Position numbers and translations under genes: made by a program. A stretch of DNA of 64,000 nt from Agrostemma githago (taxonomy: Eukaryota > Streptophyta > Magnoliopsida > Caryophyllales > Caryophyllaceae), in NCBI GenBank assembly GCA_958450325.1, contig OY288243.1:33201678-33265677 (forward strand). The letters are read 5' to 3'. This document shows positions 56,159 through 64,000 of the stretch, piece after piece. The notes beneath the pieces are model-generated. The model ran no database searches and was not told where the DNA came from. It was given only the letters and a program-made list of their open reading frames with translations. Positions within the stretch are counted from its first letter, which is position 1. Each line of letters starts with the position of its first letter.

Positions 56159-57129
56159 TGATGTGAGTTAAGATGAACTTTGAAACAGAACGTGAAGGTT
56201 GATAGTATTCTGAATTGAACGTAAACAAAAGCAACAAAACAGAATGTAAAGAGGGTTTGTGAGTATGATAGAACCGTAACCAAGGGATAGTATGCTTAGT
56301 GAAGTAGACCTATACTTCAACAAAGCGGGTGCTAAATCAAACACTCGATTGAAGTAGCGAGTTTAGAGCTTGTAACGCGACTAACTCTAGACTTTGTCTT
56401 GTAAGCAACAAGGACGTAAAAGAAAGCTTAGCTTTACTCAGTTTTGTGTTATGAATATTGTGTGTATCTTGTGTGTCTTTATTCATCAAATGGTTGGCTA
56501 TATATAGCCTACAAAACGTCCCCAAACCAGAATGGTCAAGGGTGATACAAAAAAAGCTAGGGTGATACAAACAAAGCTACAATCAGCCTACTAACTCCGG
56601 TGCATATCCCTTGCTTGAATGAGTGTGAACCCAAGTTAATGCATCCATATGGTCTTGATTATTTGACTTGTAAATCAGATTAGAGCAAAGTATCCACTAG
56701 CTCTTTTATTGAAAGTCGATACAAAAGAAACAGTCCCGTCAAATAACTTCTGCGAAATTTCCATGCACAACTGACTTGTTCGGACCATAACTTTGTCAAT
56801 ACTTGTTCAATGAGCCTTCATGAATAGTCATTGGAAAGATAAGCTTGAAATCTATCTCCTCCATTTTGAATGACTACGTAATTCCAAGTATAACTCGAGA
56901 TATGAGCTGATCAAAACAACGCTGCAAAATGAACTTCTGCGAAATTCCCATGCACAACTGACTTGTTCGGACCAAAACTTTGTCAATACTTGTTCAATGA
57001 GCCTTTATGAATAGTCATTGGAAAGATAAGCTCGAAATCTATCTCCTCCATTTTGAATGACTACGAAATTCCAAGTATAACTCGAGATATGGACTGATCA
57101 AAACAACGCTGCAAAATGAACTCGCATCA
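56159..57129 (-). repeat. 5' LTR of the nested element
   Basis: 971 bp, about 99% identical to 54543-55513 by eye; the same 187-bp tandem duplication at 56745-56931 and 56932-57118. Confidence 0.93.
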
Positions 57130-57239
57130 ATAAGAAAAGCCGATAAACTCGGGAATTTCAAAATACACCACACCAAAAAATAAATAACAAAATCACACCA
57201 CAAAAATAGTAGTAATACTTAAATAATAAATTTAGGAGA

Positions 57240-58957
57240 CTACTCGTACATTTTTCCTTTCCCCTTATCTTTCGGGTCACACGGAGCCCGAGGCCGACGG
57301 GGCGGGGGCGAACGTTCCCTAATCACAAGCGGAACTTCTTTTGCTCGAACCCGCTTCTTCGATTTTGGGTCTTCTACCGCTTGCACCGGTCCAAGCCGAG
57401 CCCGTACGGGTTCGGGAAGTCTGTCTCGAGGACCAAGTCGGTCCTTAATCGCTAGATTTGGCCCTAGTCTCCTTTCTAAATCCGTCTGGGGGCTCACCTT
57501 CCCCCGTGCACCCTTAGTACTGGACCCTTCAGTCTGAGTCCTAGATTTTCCTTTCTGACCTGCCGAAGTAGTGTCCTCGTCAAAGAAGCTTCTATTATCT
57601 TTAGCATGTTCCCGACGTAACAGGTCGATGGCCTCGTCAGTCTTCAAAGCAGCTCGGGTTTTAGCTGAATCAGCTCTTGTCCATCTCACATAAGAGTCAG
57701 ATACCCAGATCGAATGAGGATTTTTAGGAACGGGCCAAGTAGCTCGTGTATACCACCTTTGCATCCAGGTGTTACACATTACATCTGTCAACTGAGTAGA
57801 TTCACTCACGACTGCCTCGATTTCTGGAATTCTTTGGGCCCGACCATATTGCCTAAGTATGCGATCGGGAAAGAGGTGAATTGTCTGTCTAAAAGATAGG
57901 ATTACTTGATATCGAGCCCTATCTCGAGACTCTAAGCCGGTCCGGACATAAATGGGCCACCATGGGACGGTCCAGCGGATCAATGGGCCTTCATGGAAGG
58001 ATAGCACCTCGTCCCAGTATTTTTAGGTGTTGAAGCGAGAAAAGACAATGGTCCGTCTCCTCATCATCACTTGTTTGGGTTGATACCGGCTCACGTCTAG
58101 GGGAGGATCCAAGATCGATAGCCTCTCGAACAGCCACAACTGAAAAACCCGCAAAAAATCAAAATCGCGAAAAAGTGTCAAAATCACGTCAAAAAAAAAA
58201 ACCGTGAAAAACGCGAAAACCGAGAAAACCGCAGAAACCGGGAAAATCGGGAAAAAATCGCAGAAACCGAAAAATTGGAAAAGCTGAAAAAATATAATAA
58301 AAAAAACCGGCCTACCTGTAAAAGACGGGTGCTTCCAGTCAACCGGACTGACGGATCCCTTTTGCGATTATCCAAACCCTGGATAATCTCTCTTGAAATC
58401 AACCAAGCCGGGCTGTGCTCCGTTTCCATCAGGTCAGCCACAGTAAAAAGTCTAACATGGCCCACGCAAGATAATAAATCCATATGGCCTTCGAAGGCAT
58501 AGACATGGAGCATACAAAAGGTAAAGGCCCTACGGCTGTGGACCGGCCTGACTCGGACGTCATCTGGGTTCATAAATTTTTCAGCTAGATCGATCAAAGA
58601 AACGGTATCTCCTTCCAGCATACGGGATACCTCCATGTGAGAAAGTCCTAAAAATTCCCTTAACTTCCTCCTCGGGTCAGGAACCGAAAAAGGGATAGCA
58701 GGGCGAAGTAGGGGATTCCACCCTCCTACAACAGCAATTTCCTCAGGGATCGGACAGATTTCACCTCGAGGAAAACTAAAAACATGATAAGTATCATCCC
58801 AATAGGACAGGCAAGCATCCAAGAAGTGACGATCTACTTGCATCTGGCGGATCACGAATAATTGGGTAACGCCATTCTGATTTAGGATGACCTTATCTGC
58901 ATCCCTGAAGTATTTGGACCACTCTTGCAACATTCCAATTAAAAGGTCGATTCCCAT
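57240..58957 (-). pseudogene. Antisense spliced gene of the Tat/Ogre element, DUF7745/plant-mobile-domain-like
   Basis: Transcribed opposite to gag-pol. Exon 1, 58957-58316 (214 codons, MGIDLLIGMLQEWSKYFRDA start), ends TTACAG at a GTAGGCC donor. The T-rich intron is 58315-58140 and ends TTTTTCAG. Exon 2, 58139-57240, is in phase (LWLFERLSILDPP) but has a TAA at about 58023-58025 (FNT-stop-KYWDEV), one transition from CAA. Conserved features are LSYWDDTYHVFSFPRGEICP, GLSHMEVSRML, LTGSTRLLQ, GPLIRWTVPWWP and RILRQYGRAQRIP, as in the plant DUF7745/PMD-like proteins frequent in retrotransposon annotations. The C-terminal ~100 residues are basic and low complexity (KDKGKGKMYE end). Its role for the element is unknown. 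Confidence 0.75.
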
Positions 58958-59607
58958 AATTGGATTTCTAAAAAGAAAGAATAAATTTCTCAGGGCTTGT
59001 TTTTTCTTTAGGGAAGAGAGGGAATTGTGGGAATTGTGGGAATTTATGAAGCAAGGAGAGAGTATTTATAGCATAAAACCAAGTTCTCCTCCTCACCTTA
59101 GGATTCCCAATCCTAGAGTATTTAGCATACAATCCTTATCCTGAGGTTTAGCTAAGTCATCCCGAGCATTCCTATTTCTTTTCAGAGTAAAAAATTCTCT
59201 AATTTTAAAAGATTCCTACAAACTCAAAAATTCAAAACCTTTCTCAAATTTTTTATTTCCCAGCGCGAGTCATTTTTCCTACAAATGTTACATGCAAAAC
59301 TTTGCGACTTTGCATAAATATGTACAGGACGACTCAAACAGGATCGTGCAATTCACGTGACTCTCCAGCGGCATTTAACAAGATGGGCCCATATATAGGC
59401 GCATTTAAGTCTTATACGACGAGTTCAATCCCCCACAGAGTTATTATCAGCTCAGGTACATTTCTAGGCTATGGCCGGCGGGCCCTTTACGCAGGTCTAA
59501 TGAACTTTAAACGACCCGATCGGAAGTCTGCCAGGTCTTAATCTTTGATTGACCTGGTAGCTACTCTGACTTTCGCCCTGTCCAAGCCTCAGTCAGAGTG
59601 GGGGCTC
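58958..59607. other. Region between antisense gene and 3' LTR
   Basis: Probably holds the promoter of the antisense gene (minus strand TATAAATACTCTC, about 59061-59073, roughly 105 bp upstream of its ATG) and ends in the purine-rich tract CAGAGTGGGGGCTC (59594-59607) that primes plus-strand synthesis. Confidence 0.55.
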
Positions 59608-62111
59608 TGTAGACACCCACATTTGACCGCCAGGTGTCTATAGTAATTCCCGACAAACACCCGATGATGATCGGACGCAAACGTGCTTTAACGTACTCGG
59701 AAATGGGCTCGAAATCATGGATATTTGGCTTGGGCTTTTTACGGAGTACAAATTTCACTAAACCAACCTCAAATTCAGGCCCAGTGGGTCGTTTCGAGTC
59801 AAATAAGACTAATTTGGGTCGAATCCGACACCGGGGGTAAAACCGTCTTTTAGCGACCGAGTCAAACCCGGTCAAAGATATTTTCTCGAGACTTACGAGT
59901 CAGCCGTGTCACCTCACGTGACCGACTCGAGCTCAAACTCCACAAAATCCAGCTACATCAATATTAAACAATTCCATTAAAGGTAGAATTCGATCTCAAG
60001 TAGGAATTCTATCCGAAAACCGAATCGAGTATTCGACCGAGCGTAGGACACTCGGCCGAGTGGCCTGTTTCAGCCGGGTTCCCCTTCCCAAAACCGGGAT
60101 TCCCTTTCTTCTTTGCCAAGTAACGGAATTCTCGTTCCTCACAACTTCTTACATTTCCTATCCCGATGGGTGTTTCTTGTCGTACAAGCAAGACATCTCT
60201 CTCAACCCTCTTTTCCTACTATAAATAGGACCCTTTGCATGCACACCAAAAAAACACAAATTATTAACAACTATCTACAACACATACGATCAATCATACA
60301 CAATTACACCACTCAATATTATACACACCCGTTTCATACATCGGCACATATAATTCCCGACATTCTACGTCCAAAACCAAAGGAACCGGCCTATACCCGT
60401 CCCCCCTTTACACGTCCGTAACCACCACCAACTCACCGATGTTAACCCGACGCTCCCGTGCCTTAGCCACTTTCCGACGAGCCCCGATCCGAGTTAACAA
60501 GAGCATGTAGGTTGAGGGTGTAATCAAACTCGACTTCTCTTCTCTTCTCTCCTTCTCCTTTCTCTCGTTTTCTTCTTCTTTTCGTATCGTGTCGTCGTCG
60601 GTCGATTTTTTATTATGGGTCGTTCGTCGCATATTTTATTTCTAATATCGATATCACTAAAAACTATTTTCATATAAACGAATATTCTTAAAAATACGAT
60701 ACCGATTCTCTAGTCGAATATCGTATTAAAAGAATTACATTAATCTCGTTGATGCTACAAAATCGTTACTTTTTACAAAATACAACGATTTAAACGCGGA
60801 GAGAACTAACATTCTTTTTCTTTTCGTTCAAATTTTTCTTTTCAAAACAATTTTATAAAACCTTTTCTAAAAGTCATTCCGAATATTCGATATCGATTTC
60901 ATAATCGAATATCGAATACGACGAATATCGAAAGCATAAATCGAGTATAAATTAATTCATATTTATACGCGATCTATCGAAATTAGCGACTTTCGAAAAA
61001 AACCGAACCGGGACAGACCCTCACGCGAGTCGCGCCCCCTCCCAAGCGACTCGCGCGGAGGCCTGAAACCCGCGGCTCCTTTTTTCCTCTTCTTCGCTTT
61101 TCTCAATTTTTCTTAAACATCAATTTTTCTACAAAACGGTTTCTTAAAACCTTTTTTCCACCTTTTCCAAAATTATTCCGAATATTTGATATCGATTTCA
61201 TAATCGAATATCGAATATAACGAATATCGAAAATATTGAATCGAGTACAAATTATGGTATATTTGTACGCGATTTAATAAAAACATCGATTTTCAGAAAA
61301 TCGACCTCGAAACAGGCCGGGACGCGAGTCGCGCGCACCCCGGGCGAGTCGCGTGGAAGGCTGAAGCGCGACCCGTTTTTTCTCTTTTATTATCTTTCTT
61401 CGAACATCGTTTTTTGGACAAAACAGCATCTTTTTAGCAAGATTTCAGGTCTCGATACATTATTCATCGCATTCATATTTTCATTCGATTTATTCAATCG
61501 TTACTAACACGTTTGTTCGTCTTTTTAGCAACTTCTTCTTTTTATCTTTTGTTTTATTATTCTAAAACGAACCTCGCATGCTAAAACACAACTTTGACGT
61601 TAATTTTCATGCATTAAATTGACTTAGCAACCCATTCAATTATTCACATGCTTAGGAAAACAATGTTTGCATATCATTCATCGTTCAACTAACGCGCGTA
61701 TTAAAACATCAAACGATATCCTAGTAGAGGCCTCTAATGTGCGGGCGGGGTTGGGTGTTCTTTGTGAACTTCCCAACACGTACCCTCACCCCTTACTCAA
61801 AACCTCGGTTTCTGGATGTCCGAAACCATTGGCAACGAGAGTCATTCAATACATGATATCCGATCAAGTCGGTATCGGTATCAAATGCTAAGGGACGAAC
61901 CCAATAAGCTCTGACATCGGAAATGGGCCGTATTTTGTACATGGCCCACTACGACATAGAGTGGGTTCGAACGGGCCCGAACTCCCACAAAGTTCGGTGG
62001 CGACTCCAACTTCGATTTAAATTTCAATTCGATCCATTCTCATATGGAGATTCATTCGCCTCCCCAAACCCGCGCGTGGCCGCGTCGGGGTGGACCTATC
62101 TCATGTCCACA
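59608..62111 (+). repeat. 3' LTR of the Tat/Ogre element (2504 bp)
   Basis: Same termini as the 5' LTR. Differences seen by eye are mostly single substitutions, a 3-bp insertion before the TATA box (60220-60229) and a short difference near 62083. The palindrome CACTCGGCCGAGTG is at 60049-60062. High similarity indicates a fairly recent insertion compared with the solo LTR at 39758. Confidence 0.95.
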
Positions 62112-64000
62112 ATAGCAAGAACACAAGAATTTATGCAGCTCACTATTTCGAATATTCGGAGCGAATTTTTAGAAAAGATGTTTATAAATCGTTTGAAAAT
62201 CGAACTAAGACAAAATAGATTCTCTCCGCGTCGAAATCGTCGTGTTTTGTTTTTAGGACTATGTGACGATTATCTTAGCATCAACAAGATTGATTTGATT
62301 CTTGTAGATACGATATTCGACTATAGAGTCGGTATCGTATTTTAAGAATGACCTTTTTTGTATAAAAATTAGATAGTTGCGATAATATCGGTATTAGAAA
62401 CGATAAAAAATGAAATAAAAAAACGTGAGGATGACTCGATAAAGAAAAGTGGACGGACGAAAAAACGAGAGAGAGAGAGAGAGAGAGAGAAAGAAAAAAA
62501 TGGGTTTGAATTTGACACCCTCAACCTACATGCTTAAACTTCTCGGAATATGGCTCGTCTAGCTGTGGCTTAGGCACGGGAGCTTCGAGATGATATAGGA
62601 AGAGTTATGGTGGTTTATAATTGGGAAGGGATTTGACGAGTTTTGCTCTCAGGCCTTTGATGAGTTTTGATCTCAGGTTTCCTAAAGGATTTCTAGAGGA
62701 AAGGGATTGTATGGGATTGTATCGCCTAGGATGTTGATTGTTGTAAGGTTGTTAATTGTATGTGTGTTGTAATTGTCGTGGATGTTGTTGATGATTTGTG
62801 TGTGTGCAAAGGGAGTCTATTTATAGGAGAGCTTCCCGACCTTGGCTAGGAAAGGTAGCTTTGCTTGGGTGAGAAGAAACACCGCTTTGGATAGGAAAAG
62901 CAACAATCTGAGAGGAAACAGGATTCCGTCTTTGGATAGGAAAAGGTTGCTTGTAAGGGAAGAAAACACCAGGTTTTGGCTGATTTTATGAGTCCACTCG
63001 ATCGAGTGAGCTGGTCCACTCGATCGAGTGGGTCTAGCCGGGTGGGAGACCTTCTTACAGATCGAGTTTTGTTCTTTTGGGAGAGTTTTAGTTGTTTAAC
63101 TCTTCTTCATTGCTGATTTTTTGTAGGTGTTTGACTTCGAGTTGGATTTTCGAGGTGGTGTGCCAGATATTTATGGCTCGGAAATGCCTTTGACCGGAGT
63201 TTGACCCGGTCGCTAAAAGACGATTTTGCCCTTGGTGTCGGTTTTGACCCAAATTAGTCTTATTTGATTGGAAATGACCCACTGGGCCTGAATTTGAGGT
63301 TAGTTTTGTGAGATTTGTACTCCGTAAAAAGCCCAAGCCAAATGCTAATGATTTTGAGCCCATATTCGAGTATGTCAAAGCACGTTTGTGTCCGATCATC
63401 ATCGGGTGTTTTTTGGAAACTGCTATAGACACCTAGCGGCCGAATGTGGGTGTCCACATGACCCAATATATTCGAGTTATCATTGGGTCGGGTCACTTTC
63501 GGGTTTCGGTCATTTTTGGGCGGGTTTTTTTGGGGATTTTTTCGGGCGGTTTCGGGTCGGGTTTTCGGGTCGGGTCTGTTTTTGACAGGTCTACCGACAC
63601 ACTATGTATCGTGAATGGTGCTGCACTTGAATATTGAACTCCTCTGTAAACACTTGCATGTTGAACTCCTCTTGGATTGGGTCTGTGTCCATTGCCTGGT
63701 GTGTCATGTCCGACCATCCTTGGACTCACCATGGCGTTTTTGATTCCTTCATTAAGCCTCAGCTTGTCACGTTGGATTTCTGATGGACTTTTCTTGAATG
63801 ACCTTGTCTCATCATCGTGAGACAAAATAGTTCTCTCTTTAACCTAGGAGTTCCACATCTTACGATGCTCCTTGTGCTCGATGCTCCTTGTGCCTTATTC
63901 TAATTGACCTTAGGCTCCAATACCAATTGTGGTGCGGAAGCATATATGAGACGATGTCAGACAGTAGCAAATAAATAGCAAGAACACAAGAATTTATGCT

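Larger units (their letters stand above)
54543..57129 (-). mobile_element. Nested non-autonomous LTR retrotransposon, minus orientation
   Basis: Two 971-bp LTRs (54543-55513 and 56159-57129), both running TGATGTGAG...CTCGCATCA, differ at about nine positions. Perfect 5-bp target duplication ATAAG at 54538-54542 and 57130-57134. Only 645 bp of internal DNA. A primer-binding site complementary to initiator tRNA-Met (minus strand TGGTATCAGAGC, about 56143-56154) is next to the right LTR, and a purine tract is next to the left LTR, fixing the minus orientation. It lacks gag, protease, RT and integrase core, so it depends on proteins from elsewhere. Confidence 0.95.
44332..62111 (+). mobile_element. 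Complete Tat/Ogre-lineage Ty3/gypsy retrotransposon (17,780 bp)
   Basis: LTRs 44332-46823 and 59608-62111, primer-binding site at 46826, gag-protease-RT-RNase H-archaeal-type RNase H-integrase in one frame (47905-54261), an antisense spliced gene (57240-58957), and a polypurine tract before the 3' LTR. Target duplication ATAGA/ATAGC (44327-44331, 62112-62116); the uninterrupted site at 63967-63990 reads AAATAAATAGCAAGAAC, which fits a 5-bp duplication with one later change. Dual RNase H and an antisense ORF are features of the Tat/Ogre lineage. Nonsense mutations make it non-autonomous now. A second LTR element is nested at 54543-57129. Confidence 0.95.
40677..64000. repeat. Tandem array of ~1.84-1.85-kb composite units, interrupted by a 17.8-kb retroelement
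   Basis: The motif CGAATATTCG followed by (G/T)AGCGA starts units at 40677, 42529 and 62149. Unit 1 is 40677-42528 (1852 bp). Unit 2 is 42529-44331 plus 62117-62148. Unit 3 is 62149 to the window end, and the last bases already repeat the unit-junction sequence CAAGAACACAAGAATTTATG. Each unit contains the inner ~1.3 kb of the solo LTR, the right end of the hAT-like element and about 420 bp of copia-like sequence. The three copies are very similar. Repeated small frames in them are not genes. Confidence 0.9.

Noticed and set aside
54721..56570. 77-codon frames repeated at 54721-54954 and 56337-56570
   Set aside because: They are identical positions in the two LTRs of the nested element and not protein-coding genes.

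Overview
The window is nuclear DNA of a flowering plant, almost certainly a eudicot: low gene density, AT-rich intergenic and intronic sequence, GT-AG introns, and nested LTR retrotransposons, MITEs and DNA transposons. I cannot fix the species. Only one intact host gene is recognisable. It is GET4 (plus strand, 12 coding exons, 17826-38502), reconstructed by joining exons by frame and splice site to a complete 324-residue protein of the cytosolic GET/TRC40 tail-anchored-protein pathway. Its coding sequence is 975 bp but spans 20.7 kb, because introns 3, 6, 7 and 11 hold repeats, MITEs, a LINE fragment, a hAT-like element and a degenerate ~150-bp repeat array of about 3.5 kb.

Left side (1-17.6 kb): rearranged LTR pieces (1-561), a truncated LTR (590-1244) abutting a decayed CACTA Tnp2 transposase (1247-2679), two Mutator-type MITEs with perfect 9-bp target duplications (3114-3653, 5878-6624), a glycosyltransferase fragment (4083-4262), an internally deleted Ty3/gypsy element with perfect 5-bp target duplication AGATG (7219-11146, minus), a Stowaway MITE, a truncated Tat-lineage gypsy element (12046-16013, minus) with an antisense coiled-coil ORF, and an LTR-like segment (16014-17604) ending about 220 bp before the GET4 start codon.

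Right side (38.5-64 kb): a hAT-like element (39068-42110) inserted in a copia-like remnant and itself carrying a solo LTR (39758-41970, target duplication TGACC). Part of this nest was then tandemly amplified into units of about 1.84-1.85 kb (40677 to the window end). A 17.78-kb Tat/Ogre-lineage gypsy element (44332-62111) landed in that array. Its gag-protease-RT-RNaseH-integrase frame is collinear from 47905 to 54261, broken only by six stop codons, each one transition away from a likely sense codon. It carries a spliced antisense gene of the DUF7745/plant-mobile-domain type before its 3' LTR, and was itself invaded by a 2.6-kb non-autonomous LTR element (54543-57129, target duplication ATAAG).

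The order of insertion can therefore be read directly: copia remnant, then hAT element, then LTR element reduced to a solo LTR, then tandem amplification, then Tat/Ogre insertion, then the small LTR element. A 14-bp palindrome, CACTCGATCGAGTG, recurs in different LTR-derived segments, and a variant (CACTCGGCCGAGTG) occurs in both LTRs of the large element.
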